The notes under the pieces were generated by a model. It worked only from the letters and a program-made list of their open reading frames with translations. It searched no databases and was not told where the DNA came from. The translations under genes and the position numbers were made by a program. From assembly GCA_016721315.1 (NCBI GenBank), contig JADKIL010000003.1, forward strand, positions 1-64,000: a stretch of DNA of 64,000 nucleotides, in the 5' to 3' direction. Every line of letters starts with the position of its first letter. The stretch's first letter is position 1. Positions 18,184 to 26,268 of this stretch are shown here, one piece after another. The DNA is from Candidatus Villigracilis vicinus. GTDB taxonomy: Bacteria; Chloroflexota; Anaerolineae; Anaerolineales; Villigracilaceae.

Positions 18184-18229
18184 TGAAACTCCATTTTGGA
18201 CGATGGTTTGTGGTCTTATGGTCTATCGT
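18184..18229. repeat. Intergenic repeat of GACGATGG / GGTCTATCGTC units
   Basis: The gap holds GACGATGG, GTGGTCTTATGG and GGTCTATCGTC. The same vocabulary recurs at 20245-20312 and, in frame, inside copA at 20657-20686 and 21179-21208. Confidence 0.5.
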
Positions 18230-19417
18230 CTAATTTCCGAACACGATCTGCCCGGTGTACATACCCATCGAACAGGTAAAAAATAATTTTGAGCCTACTT
18301 CCTGGGCAGGGATGCTTATCTGGACAGTACCAGACTCTGGCAATAATTGATACACGTTCAAATCAGGGATGACAAAGTCACGCGCACAAGAGTAGGTGTC
18401 TTTGGTGATGAGGTTTAAGGTCAAAGTTTTCCCTGCAGGAGCTTTGAGAATGGCAGGGAAATATCCGTTGTTTTCCACGTTTAGGATGACCTCATCACTT
18501 GCGGCGGCAGGTTGGGAGGATTCTGCTACAGTATTGGATTCTGCTTGTGGAGCGAGCCAGCCGCGGGTCAGGTTTTGAAGCGAAAGGGGCGAGCCCATCA
18601 GGTTGAGTCCGCCGTCCAACGTCACGAGTCCCAAGATCAAAACAACAACAGCGACGAATCGCATAAAGAATTTTTCAAGTTTTGAACCAAGTTCGGTGGC
18701 GAGATACGCGACGACGAAAAATACCGGGCTGGTACCGAGGGTGAAGGCGAACATTAATGCCGCGCCCATGAGTACGCTGCCTGTGCCGAGGGCGGTTGCC
18801 ATCATCGCTTGAGTGACGCCGCAGGGAATAAAGATCGTGAGCAAGCCAAGAAAGATCGGCGTCGCGGTATCTGTCCCTTTGGCGGTTCGGCGGATATAAC
18901 GCGTGATGAACTTCGGCGGCTCGATGGAAAAGTAGCGGAAGATCGGGTGGACGTTGAACATGCGCAAGGCGTTGCCAACCATGAAGATGCCGATGGCGAT
19001 CATAAGGAAGGCGCGGGTCAACGGACTTAATGTAAGGAAGGAACCAAGCCAGCCGAGCAACGCTCCCATCAATGTATACGCAACCAGTTTTGCCAGGAGA
19101 AAAAGTGCTATCGGCATGGCAGAATTGGTACGCGCTGCTTTTTTATTTTTGGCTTGGGCGCTGTAATCCTGCTCGATCTGATACGCCAGCGAACTGGCGA
19201 GCAAACCGCCCTGTACTGCAAGGCAGCTCAGTCCGCCCGTGGTAATGCCAGTGACGAACGCCACGACGAGTTGACTCATCACACTGGCATCGGCAGTGAT
19301 GTTGATGGAATTCGTATCAGGCGCAAAGACGATCATGGCAACAGCCACGGCAAGGAAAATAACGCCGAGCATCACAACAATGACAGGGTCTACCGAAGGT
19401 TTTTGATTCTTACTCAT
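18230..19417 (-). CDS. SafE/UreH-type membrane protein fused to a cupredoxin-like domain
   Basis: The 395-residue protein has an N-terminal helix, then a six-helix domain of the sulfite-exporter/urease-accessory/cytochrome biogenesis type with paired motifs GGLSCLAVQGGLLA and IPCGVTQAM. After a linker (about residue 290) comes a periplasmic beta domain of about 90 residues with YSCARDFVIPDL and ending FFTCSMGMYTGQIVF, which looks like a copper-binding cupredoxin fold. In the copper operon it probably moves or holds Cu or reducing equivalents across the membrane. The fusion is known in outline from annotated genomes, but its activity is inferred. Confidence 0.8.
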   Translation of the reverse strand: MSKNQKPSVDPVIVVMLGVIFLAVAVAMIVFAPDTNSINITADASVMSQLVVAFVTGITTGGLSCLAVQGGLLASSLAYQIEQDYSAQAKNKKAARTNSAMPIALFLLAKLVAYTLMGALLGWLGSFLTLSPLTRAFLMIAIGIFMVGNALRMFNVHPIFRYFSIEPPKFITRYIRRTAKGTDTATPIFLGLLTIFIPCGVTQAMMATALGTGSVLMGAALMFAFTLGTSPVFFVVAYLATELGSKLEKFFMRFVAVVVLILGLVTLDGGLNLMGSPLSLQNLTRGWLAPQAESNTVAESSQPAAASDEVILNVENNGYFPAILKAPAGKTLTLNLITKDTYSCARDFVIPDLNVYQLLPESGTVQISIPAQEVGSKLFFTCSMGMYTGQIVFGN

Positions 19418-19435
19418 TCGACCTCAATAAAGTTT

Positions 19436-19492
19436 TTTCACATTACACATTACGGCTTACGCATTAAGAATTTGCGTAAGCCGTAAATTCGT
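19436..19492. repeat. Tandem and inverted repeat with TTACGCATTA-like units
   Basis: CATTACACATTACGGCTTACGCATTA is followed by an inverted pair, GGCTTACGCA and TGCGTAAGCC. It fills the gap between two copper-operon genes. Confidence 0.5.
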
Positions 19493-19495
19493 TTC

Positions 19496-20005
19496 TTATC
19501 GCTGCCCGCCATCCCAAACGACGAAGGGCATGTTGATGACCACGCCGGGTTGTTCGATGGTCAATTCGCCAGCAGCTTCGGCAGCCAGCACATCATCCAC
19601 GTGGGTCAATTCGCGGGCTTTGGATTCATCCGTCCAAGTGATGACATTGAGGCGGCGAAGCGGAGTGTACCCATCGGTGCCGGGAGGGTTATCGAACACG
19701 TCAGCTTGAAACCCGAACGGACCTGAACCAGCCAAGCCATTGGTGAAAACATAAACATTCGCCAATGATTCATCAGGCACATTCGCCAGCGAAGGCACGA
19801 GGATCACTGGTGACTTCATCATGTCGGTCAGGGCTTGTGATACACCGGGGTCTGAAGCTTCGGTGTGGATGAAATAAATTTCCTTGCCATCTGCCCAAGC
19901 TTTGCCTGCGGGCAATTCGGCTTTGGGCATTTCGGCAGCTTTGGGGGCACAGGCGGTCAACGTGACAAACAATACAGTCATCAGTAGTAAAGCTATCTTT
20001 TTCAT
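19496..20005 (-). CDS. Lipoprotein of the DUF7482 type
   Basis: From MKKIALLL at 20005 the product is 169 residues with a lipoprotein signal ending LTACAPKA. The mature part reads KEIYFIHTEASDPGVSQALTDMM and PVILVPSLANVP and ends with a Trp-Asp-Gly-Gly segment. Upstream codons to 20092 overlap the YHS gene and lack a ribosome site, whereas GGAACT lies before 20005. It is predicted to sit outside the membrane. Its place between the YHS protein and the SafE-like protein suggests a copper-related role. Confidence 0.7.
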   Translation of the reverse strand: MKKIALLLMTVLFVTLTACAPKAAEMPKAELPAGKAWADGKEIYFIHTEASDPGVSQALTDMMKSPVILVPSLANVPDESLANVYVFTNGLAGSGPFGFQADVFDNPPGTDGYTPLRRLNVITWTDESKARELTHVDDVLAAEAAGELTIEQPGVVINMPFVVWDGGQR

Positions 20006-20006
20006 T

Positions 20007-20240
20007 TTAAGAGTTCCTTTTGTCAAATTCGGATTCATCGACATCCTCGGGCGGATGTTCAACCTCTCCAGCCATGAAAGCTTCCGGCGCAAGCAGAAAT
20101 GCTTTCAGGCAGGCGGCATTACAAAAGTAGACTCTCTCTCCGTTAAACATCGCACTAGGGTAAGTGGATGGGTCTTTCAAGATTCCGCCACAGGCGGATT
20201 TGATTTCCTGCTGTTCAGGTTCTTGAGTTAGATTGGTCAT
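20007..20240 (-). CDS. Small YHS-domain metal-binding protein
   Basis: From MTNLTQEP at 20240 the product is 77 residues. It contains CGGILKDPSTYP, then RVYFCNAACLKAFLLAPEAF, the Cys/aromatic pattern of YHS domains, which bind copper or other soft metals and often precede CopA as a fused domain. Here it is encoded separately just downstream of copA, as if the domain had been split off. It ends two bases before the lipoprotein start. Confidence 0.75.
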   Translation of the reverse strand: MTNLTQEPEQQEIKSACGGILKDPSTYPSAMFNGERVYFCNAACLKAFLLAPEAFMAGEVEHPPEDVDESEFDKRNS

Positions 20241-20244
20241 ATAT

Positions 20245-20312
20245 TCTTGTGACGATGGACAATAGACGATTGACCATAAAACCATCCATCGTCTATCGTC
20301 CGTGGTCTATCA
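20245..20312. repeat. Inverted repeat of GACGATGGAC / CCATCGTC units
   Basis: GACGATGGACAATAGACGAT faces ATCCATCGTCTATCGTC in the gap between copA and the YHS gene. It is the intergenic counterpart of the segments inside copA. Confidence 0.55.
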
Positions 20313-20317
20313 TCATC

Positions 20318-22792
20318 CTAAATCTTCACACCGCGCAATCGCAAACTATTCGTCACCACAAAGACACTGCTGAACGCCATCGCACCAGCGGCGAGCATCG
20401 GGTTCAAATATCCAAGCATGGCGGCAGGGATGAGAATCACGTTGTAAATAAACGCCCAGAACAGGTTTTGCTTGATGGTCGTGACCGTCTTGCGAGACAA
20501 ACTTATCGCACGCGACACGCCGCGCAGATCACCGCTCATCAAAGTCACAGGTGCGGCAGCCATGGCAACGTCTGTGCCTGTGCCAATGGCGAGACCTACA
20601 TCCGCTTGAGCGAGAGCAGGGGCATCGTTGACGCCGTCACCGACCATCGCGACGACTGACGACTGACCATGAACCATGGACGATTGCAACTTCTTGACCT
20701 CAGCAGATTTGCCTTCGGGCAAGACTTCAGCCAGCACTGTGTCAACACCAACTTGCTTCGCAATCGCTTCAGCAGTTTTCTGGTTGTCGCCGGTGATCAT
20801 TGCAACTTTCAAGCCCATCTTGTGCAGGTCGGCAATCGCATCTTTCGAACTGTCCTTGATGGTATCTGCCACCGCAATGATTCCTGCGGCGACGTTATCC
20901 ACCGCAACCAGCATCGCCGTCTTGGCTTCGGATTGTAAACGCGACACTTCGGATTCGAGATTGCCTAACGAGATTCCTCTCGCCTCGAACATTCTCTTGT
21001 TCCCGACCATCACGCTTCTACCTTCGACCTCGGCTTGAACGCCATGCCCAGCCTCAGCCTTGAACCCAGCCGGATCCACCAACGTCAGCCCGCGAGTTGT
21101 GGCTTCCGCCCAGATCGCTTCACCGAGAGGATGTTCACTACCTTTTTCAACACTCGCAGCCAAGCGGAGCAGTTCGTCCGCGGTCAATTGTCTATTGTCT
21201 GCGGTCACAATATCCGTCACCGCTGGTTGACCTTTCGTGATCGTCCCGGTTTTATCGAGAACAACTACGCTAACTTTTCCTGCACGTTCCAAGGCTTCAC
21301 TATTTCTAAAGAGGATGCCTGCTTCAGCGCCTTTGCCCGTCCCCACCATGATGGCGGTCGGCGTGGCGAGTCCCATTGCACATGGGCAAGCAATAACAAG
21401 CACAGCCACCATATAAATCAGTGCGCGGGTGAAATTATCAATATCCGAATTGATCGGCAAGGTCGGACCAAAGAAGTACCAACCGAAAAACGTCAGCGTG
21501 GCAATGGCAATAACCGCAGGGACAAACACGGCGGAGACTTGATCCGCCATTTTCTGAATGGGAGCCTTGCTGCCTTGCGCGTCTTCTACGAGTTTAATGA
21601 TCTGCGCCAGGGCGGTTTCTTTTCCAACTTTGGTGGCTTCGAACTTGAGCATGCCGAGTTTGTTGAGCGTCGCACCGATGACAGGGTCACCGGGTTTCTT
21701 TTGAACCGGCAGAGACTCGCCCGTCAGCATGGATTCGTCGATCGCACTGCGACCTTCGACCACCACCCCATCCACAGCGATCTTCTCACCGGGTTTGGCG
21801 ATCACCACATCCCCCACGCGAACATCGTCCACGGGCACTTCGGTTTCGACACCCTCACGGATGACGCGCGCGGTCTTGGCACGCAGCCCCATCATTTTCT
21901 TGATGGCATCGGAGGTACGTCCCTTGGCACGGGCTTCGAGGAACTTGCCGAGTTTGATCAGAGTGATAATGACCGCAGCGGTCTCGTAATAGACGTGTCC
22001 CATCAGCCAGCCGAACGTGATCGGCAACGAATAGAAGAACGCGGCAGAAGAGCCCATCGCAATCAGCACATCCATATTCGCCGATCGATTGCGCAGCGAC
22101 TTGAACGCACCCACGTAATATTGCCAACCTACATAAAATTGAACTGGCAAAGCCAACGCCAGCATCAGCCAGTTAAACCAGGGTTGGGCGTCGCGCATGC
22201 CGTCCATGGTGGTGCCAGTGTAAAAAAAGGAAGGAAGCAGCCCGAAATCTTTGCTCATGGAAAGAACAAAAAGCGGGACTGTAAATATCAAACCAATGAT
22301 GAGCAGACGGCGCTGTTCGTTGATCTCATGTTCGCGCGCCATCGCTTCGGCATCTTCTGCCACACCGCCAAGTTCTATGGCTTCAAAACCAGCAGCAGAG
22401 ACTGCACGGCGTAATTCAGCTTGCGTAATAATGGTCGGCACGTATTTGACACGCGCCTTTTCAGTTGTAAATGTCACCTGTGCTTCGAGAACACCTTCGA
22501 GTTTGGCGAGAGCTTTTTCGAGACGACGGGCATCGTTGTCATCGGACAAACGCTTGATGACAAGGTCCGCTTCACCGGTGGCTACGCCATACCCGGCACG
22601 GTTGACGCGGGCGATGAAATCGGTCAGCCCAAGTTTGGATGCGTCAAAATCCAGTGTGGCGCGTTCGGAGGAAAGGTTCACCACCGCGGTTTGCACGCCA
22701 TCGAGCTTTTTCAAATTGCGCTCCACCGTGGCAACACAGTTGGCGCAGGTCATGCCGGTAATAGGGATTGTGAGTTGCTTTGTTTCGGTCAT
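20318..22792 (-). CDS. copA: Cu(+)-exporting P1B-type ATPase
   Basis: This 824-residue pump expels Cu(I). The first HMA domain has GMTCANC (C16, C19). The second (about 76-140) keeps the fold but has lost both cysteines. The membrane metal site is CPC at 469-471, the phosphorylated Asp is D513 in DKTGT, the nucleotide-domain HP is at 554-555, and GDGVND is at 718-723. Two loops are encoded by repeat-like DNA: residues 529-538 (TADNRQLTAD) in the nucleotide domain and 703-712 (SSMVHGQSSV) just before MVGDG. Both keep frame and avoid conserved residues. It belongs to the CsoR operon, 53 bases downstream of the HMA protein gene, with a palindrome between. Confidence 0.96.
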   Translation of the reverse strand: MTETKQLTIPITGMTCANCVATVERNLKKLDGVQTAVVNLSSERATLDFDASKLGLTDFIARVNRAGYGVATGEADLVIKRLSDDNDARRLEKALAKLEGVLEAQVTFTTEKARVKYVPTIITQAELRRAVSAAGFEAIELGGVAEDAEAMAREHEINEQRRLLIIGLIFTVPLFVLSMSKDFGLLPSFFYTGTTMDGMRDAQPWFNWLMLALALPVQFYVGWQYYVGAFKSLRNRSANMDVLIAMGSSAAFFYSLPITFGWLMGHVYYETAAVIITLIKLGKFLEARAKGRTSDAIKKMMGLRAKTARVIREGVETEVPVDDVRVGDVVIAKPGEKIAVDGVVVEGRSAIDESMLTGESLPVQKKPGDPVIGATLNKLGMLKFEATKVGKETALAQIIKLVEDAQGSKAPIQKMADQVSAVFVPAVIAIATLTFFGWYFFGPTLPINSDIDNFTRALIYMVAVLVIACPCAMGLATPTAIMVGTGKGAEAGILFRNSEALERAGKVSVVVLDKTGTITKGQPAVTDIVTADNRQLTADELLRLAASVEKGSEHPLGEAIWAEATTRGLTLVDPAGFKAEAGHGVQAEVEGRSVMVGNKRMFEARGISLGNLESEVSRLQSEAKTAMLVAVDNVAAGIIAVADTIKDSSKDAIADLHKMGLKVAMITGDNQKTAEAIAKQVGVDTVLAEVLPEGKSAEVKKLQSSMVHGQSSVVAMVGDGVNDAPALAQADVGLAIGTGTDVAMAAAPVTLMSGDLRGVSRAISLSRKTVTTIKQNLFWAFIYNVILIPAAMLGYLNPMLAAGAMAFSSVFVVTNSLRLRGVKI
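20657..20686. repeat. In-frame repeat segment in copA, site 2
   Basis: GACGACTGACGACTGACCAT then GAACCATGGAC matches the unit vocabulary of the intergenic repeats at 18184 and 20245. It encodes an extra loop before the hinge motif. Confidence 0.5.
21179..21208. repeat. In-frame repeat segment in copA, site 1
   Basis: GGTCAATTGTCTATTGTCTG followed by CGGTCAC has the GTCTATTGTC unit seen between the copper genes. It encodes a loop in the nucleotide-binding domain. Confidence 0.45.
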
Positions 22793-22805
22793 TTAAACCT
22801 TCTTG

Positions 22806-22840
22806 TAGACCTGACAGGTTTTCGAAACCTGTCAGGTCTA
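22806..22840. repeat. Perfect palindrome between copA and the HMA gene
   Basis: The 16-bp arms TAGACCTGACAGGTTT and AAACCTGTCAGGTCTA surround TCG. It sits inside the operon just upstream of the copA start and resembles REP elements. Confidence 0.75.
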
Positions 22841-22845
22841 AGTAA

Positions 22846-23064
22846 TTACAAAGTAAGCAAACCTTCAGCGGGATAATTGATCTCGGCAAGCAATGCCTTG
22901 ATCTTGGCTTCGTCGGCAGGCGCATCGAAGGTGATAACAACCTTCTTGGTGGCTTCTTCAGCCTTTACGGACTGAACGCCCTGCAATTCGCCCACTTCCA
23001 TTTCAATGGTGTGGGTGCAATGTCCGCAATGGATGGCGGGGACGTTATAGGTTACGGTGGTCAT
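22846..23064 (-). CDS. copZ: HMA-domain copper chaperone (CopZ-like)
   Basis: The 72-residue product is one HMA domain with the metal site AIHCGHC at residues 10-16. The His between the cysteines is uncommon, with Ala or Thr more usual. It should deliver Cu(I) to CopA, encoded just downstream. The start at 23064 follows AGGAGAAATAAACC. Confidence 0.88.
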   Translation of the reverse strand: MTTVTYNVPAIHCGHCTHTIEMEVGELQGVQSVKAEEATKKVVITFDAPADEAKIKALLAEINYPAEGLLTL

Positions 23065-23140
23065 GGTTTATTTCTCCTATTTTGTTTTAATGTTTAAGGA
23101 TCAAGGTTGAGGGTTCAATTGCAATATGAAACCTGCACCC

Positions 23141-23410
23141 TTAAACCTTTGTTGACATTTCAAATACTTCTGTGATCTCTTTCAAGACCCGTTCGCGTTC
23201 TTTCTTATCATTTCCCTGGATCGCCGTGATAACACAGGAATTCAGGTGGTCTTCAAGAATTTTTGAACTGACCTTGTTCAAAGCGGCTTCTACAGCCTGT
23301 ATCTGACGGATGATATCGATACAATATGCATCTTCCTCCACCATACGGATGACTCCGCGCAGGTGTCCTTCCACGGTCTTTAATCGTCTAAGTGTCGCTT
23401 CGTTTTCCAT
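23141..23410 (-). CDS. csoR: CsoR-family copper-sensing repressor
   Basis: This 89-residue all-helical DUF156 repressor carries the Cu(I) ligands in the expected spacing: C30 in DAYCIDIIRQ, H55 and C59 in EDHLNSCV. The N-terminal RRLKTVEGHLRGV is the DNA-contacting helix. Cu(I) binding should release the operator at 23449-23479 and switch on the operon that runs csoR, copZ, copA, YHS, lipoprotein, SafE-cupredoxin, HMA chaperone. Confidence 0.95.
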   Translation of the reverse strand: MENEATLRRLKTVEGHLRGVIRMVEEDAYCIDIIRQIQAVEAALNKVSSKILEDHLNSCVITAIQGNDKKERERVLKEITEVFEMSTKV

Positions 23411-23448
23411 AGTTACCTCTAGCTTCCAGATACAGTCCGCTTAGTTTC

Positions 23449-23479
23449 TCTTACCCCCCCCCAGGGGGGTAGGGGTAAG
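23449..23479 (-). promoter_or_regulatory. CsoR operator
   Basis: The sequence TACCCCCCCCCC-AGGGGGGTA with a further GGGGTAA is a G/C-rich pseudo-palindrome flanked by TTA/TAA, the form known for CsoR sites. It lies 40 bases upstream of csoR. Confidence 0.75.
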
Positions 23480-23564
23480 AGAAATATACGCCATCTCGTA
23501 CCCTCTCGTCAAGTCGATAAATGTCATCGGATTGGGGTGTATATTGACAAGTATAATTTTCGAG

Positions 23565-24194
23565 ATGAAAAGAAAAACGCCTCTTCTCTTAACAATAAGC
23601 CTGCTCCTGTTTCTGACAGCCGCCTGCACACCGAAAGCGACACCTGACCCCAATGTGCAGATCCAGCAGGCAGTCAACGCCACCATCGCCGCCATCCCCA
23701 CCTCCACACGGACGACTCCCCCCACCCCATTTCCATCATCCACGCCGTTCAGCCTGATCGGCTTGTTCTGCGAATATCAGTTTTGCATCGGTCATCCCGT
23801 GGATGTATCCTTCTTTGATGTGAGCGCGCAGCAGAACCCTGCCTCTCCCAGCACCTACAGCCAGGGATTGATTGCCGCCTTCAATGGAAATCTCTTCATT
23901 CAAACCATGTGGCAGATCGCGCCGAATACAGCCGATCCAAAATTCCTCTTCGATACCCTGCTCGACGACGCCATCGACACCCCGACCAACAACCTCGATG
24001 TCTTTCTAACCCGCAACATGAACGTGGTCTACGACAATATCACCACCATCGCCACCCCGGCACTCCCCTACGGCGGCGCAGGCGCATGGACCTGCGGCGA
24101 CCGCGTCTTTGCCTGGAAAGTCTATACCCCACAAGCCGATGCCGCCCGCGGGCTTTTCGATGAAGCCCTGGCGCGCTTCACGTGTGGTCAGTAG
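23565..24194 (+). CDS. Lipoprotein of unknown function
   Basis: From MKRKTPLL at 23565 the product is 209 residues with a lipoprotein signal ending LTAACTPKA. A Thr/Pro/Ser-rich spacer follows (TSTRTTPPTPFPSSTPF), then a domain of about 140 residues with two Cys pairs (FCEYQFCIG and the terminal TCGDR...TCGQ). I do not recognise the domain. It is divergent from csoR, so the operator could in principle affect both, but nothing else links it to copper. Confidence 0.65.
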   Translation: MKRKTPLLLTISLLLFLTAACTPKATPDPNVQIQQAVNATIAAIPTSTRTTPPTPFPSSTPFSLIGLFCEYQFCIGHPVDVSFFDVSAQQNPASPSTYSQGLIAAFNGNLFIQTMWQIAPNTADPKFLFDTLLDDAIDTPTNNLDVFLTRNMNVVYDNITTIATPALPYGGAGAWTCGDRVFAWKVYTPQADAARGLFDEALARFTCGQ

Positions 24195-24256
24195 GACAAA
24201 TAGGTGAATGGCAATACGTATGAAGAAAGATATTATCTTGTCAAGGAGATACTCAA

Positions 24257-24505
24257 ATGTCCACCGAACAAGACCTTATCAACCTACGCGTCCGCGTAGC
24301 AGAACTGGAAGTTAAATTAGATTTCCTTTACAGGAAATTAGGCATTGAATACGTCAATAACCCCGGCATGGCAGATTCGCGGATTATTGAACTGCTCAAG
24401 AAAGGCAACAAGCTTGAAGCTATCAAAGTCTACCGCGACCTGACCAATGCCGACCTGATTGACGCAAAAAGAGAAGTGGAAAAAATCGAAGCAAGCATTT
24501 TATAA
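24257..24505 (+). CDS. Small protein with a ribosomal L7/L12 C-terminal-like segment
   Basis: The 82-residue product has a coiled-coil start (LRVRVAELEVKLDFLYRKL) and a C-terminal part, LLKKGNKLEAIKVYRDLTNADLIDAKREVE, resembling the helix-turn-helix of the L7/L12 C-terminal domain. Such short L12-like proteins are common in Chloroflexota and Actinobacteria and have no assigned role. It has an AAGGAG ribosome site and is followed directly by a terminator. Confidence 0.6.
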   Translation: MSTEQDLINLRVRVAELEVKLDFLYRKLGIEYVNNPGMADSRIIELLKKGNKLEAIKVYRDLTNADLIDAKREVEKIEASIL

Positions 24506-24507
24506 AG

Positions 24508-24546
24508 AAAAGAGCCGGAGACAAAATGTCTCCGGCTCTTTTTCTA
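24508..24546. terminator. Bidirectional terminator
   Basis: AAAAGAGCCGGAGACA and TGTCTCCGGCTCTTTT form a long stem between the L12-like gene and the convergent MBL-fold gene. Confidence 0.88.
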
Positions 24547-24548
24547 TT

Positions 24549-25238
24549 TTATCTCGGCTTAAAGCTGGCGATCTCTTTTTGCATAATACTTACATCAAAA
24601 ACCCTGCCGTGTGCCGGGTGAACTTTCTTAATCCCCATCGGCAAGATCTTCTTCCAGCTTTCGACGACCTTATTGATATCATCTGCAAGCACGGGCAAAC
24701 CGGGCGTCAGGCGCAGATACCAATCGTTCATCGCCATATCCCCTATGAGGGCATCGCCCGTCTCGAGCAAAATACTCACATGTCCCTGTGAATGACCAGG
24801 GGTATAAACGACTTCACCGGGAATGCCATACTCTTTCAGCGACATACCAGCATCGGAAATAACCGTATCCACTTTGAGCGGGGGAAGATGCGGATTTAAT
24901 ATCCGCTTTGCCGACCATGCCATCATCCGACCATACGGTGTTGTTCCATTTGGAAATGGCGGCTGCCCCGTTTCAACCATGAACTGATCCTTTTTGTGGA
25001 CAGCGATCTTTGCGCCGGTGAGCTTTTGAATATCGGCAAGGCAGGTGATGTGATCCCAATGCCCATGCGTCAGCAGGATCAACTCGATCTCTTTCGGGTC
25101 AATGTGCAATGCCTGCAGTTGCCGCTGAAACGAAGGAAAACCGCCCATTGCACCGCCATCAACAAGAATAGTGCGGTCGCCGCGTAAAAGAAAGCAATTG
25201 CAAATACCAACTGGAATACGATGAAATGTAAAACTCAT
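24549..25238 (-). CDS. Metallo-beta-lactamase-fold hydrolase
   Basis: This 229-residue protein has the binuclear metal motif THGHWDH, then TPGHSQGHVSILL and GDMAMND, and a final PAHG. These are the ligands of MBL-fold hydrolases such as glyoxalase II-like or lactonase-like enzymes. The substrate is not evident. The start at 25238 overlaps the galE stop in ATGA, so the two are translated from one message. Confidence 0.85.
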   Translation of the reverse strand: MSFTFHRIPVGICNCFLLRGDRTILVDGGAMGGFPSFQRQLQALHIDPKEIELILLTHGHWDHITCLADIQKLTGAKIAVHKKDQFMVETGQPPFPNGTTPYGRMMAWSAKRILNPHLPPLKVDTVISDAGMSLKEYGIPGEVVYTPGHSQGHVSILLETGDALIGDMAMNDWYLRLTPGLPVLADDINKVVESWKKILPMGIKKVHPAHGRVFDVSIMQKEIASFKPR

Positions 25239-26212
25239 TTTTCGTATCCGTGCGGATGCGTTGTGTGCCATTCCCAGGCACTTGAGAGGATATCCTGCAG
25301 GTTGGTATTCTTTGGTTCCCAGCCTAATTCCTTTTTGATCTTCGTTGGAGAGGCAACCAAACGCGCCGAGTCACCGGCGCGACGCGGCTGTTCAACAACA
25401 GGAATGGCATGTCCCGTTACCTTACGCGCAGCCTCGATCACTTCACGAACGGAGAATCCGTTGCCACTGCCCACGTTGTAGATCATCTTGTCGCGCTTCT
25501 CCAACGCGCCCAATGCAAGGACGTGCGCTGAGACCAAATCACCCAGATGAATATAATCACGAATGCAGGTTCCATCGGGGGTGGGGTAATCGGTGCCAAA
25601 GATCGTGGCGCTCTCTGCTTGACCCAATGCAATTTGCAACACACGTGGAATCAAATGTGACTCAGGCTGATGCGCCTCGCCCCGTCCGGGCAATGCGCCG
25701 CAGGCATTAAAGTAACGCAAGATGGCATAGTGCATTCCGAAAATCGAACGATACCACTCAAGCACTTGCTCGGTCATCAACTTTGTGTGACCATATACAT
25801 TGGTTGGTCCGATCGGCGAATCTTCCGTCAGCGGCTCTTCGCTCGATTGATATACCGCTGCCGTAGAGGAAAAGACGATCTTTCGCACGCCAGCTTGCAC
25901 AGCCGCATCCATCAATTGGACTGAATTAGCGAAGTTGTTACGAAAAAATCTACCGGGATCTTTCATGCTTTCACCGGCTTCGATGAACGCTGCAAAATGC
26001 ATTACGGCATCATATTTTTTTGAATTCAATACCGCGGCAAGCGCCTGACTGTCATCTAATGAGGCATGGATGAATTCTGCTCCAGCCGGAACCGCTTCGC
26101 GATGCCCGGTAACGAGTGAATCATAAACAGTAACGGAATGCCCTGCCTTGATGAGTGCTTCTGCGGTCGCAGAGCCGATATAGCCTGCACCGCCGGTTAA
26201 AAAGATGTTCAT
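25235..26212 (-). CDS. galE: UDP-glucose 4-epimerase
   Basis: This 325-residue extended SDR interconverts UDP-glucose and UDP-galactose, supplying sugars for cell-surface glycans. It has the NAD site TGGAGYIGS, the catalytic Ser in VFSSTAAVY, the YxxxK as YGHTK, and RYFNACGALPGRGEAH, typical for GalE. The length is slightly below the 338 residues of the E. coli enzyme. It overlaps the MBL-fold gene downstream. Confidence 0.93.
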   Translation of the reverse strand: MNIFLTGGAGYIGSATAEALIKAGHSVTVYDSLVTGHREAVPAGAEFIHASLDDSQALAAVLNSKKYDAVMHFAAFIEAGESMKDPGRFFRNNFANSVQLMDAAVQAGVRKIVFSSTAAVYQSSEEPLTEDSPIGPTNVYGHTKLMTEQVLEWYRSIFGMHYAILRYFNACGALPGRGEAHQPESHLIPRVLQIALGQAESATIFGTDYPTPDGTCIRDYIHLGDLVSAHVLALGALEKRDKMIYNVGSGNGFSVREVIEAARKVTGHAIPVVEQPRRAGDSARLVASPTKIKKELGWEPKNTNLQDILSSAWEWHTTHPHGYEK

Positions 26213-26268
26213 GTATGCTCCTGTTTAAGCTAGAAACAAAATTATACCCGTGGTACGAACCCTGTCTC

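Noticed and set aside
23452..23472. Homopolymer C/G run as a sequencing artefact
   Set aside because: The run forms a pseudo-palindrome with TAC and GTA ends just before csoR, as expected for a CsoR operator. The exact run length may still be wrong.
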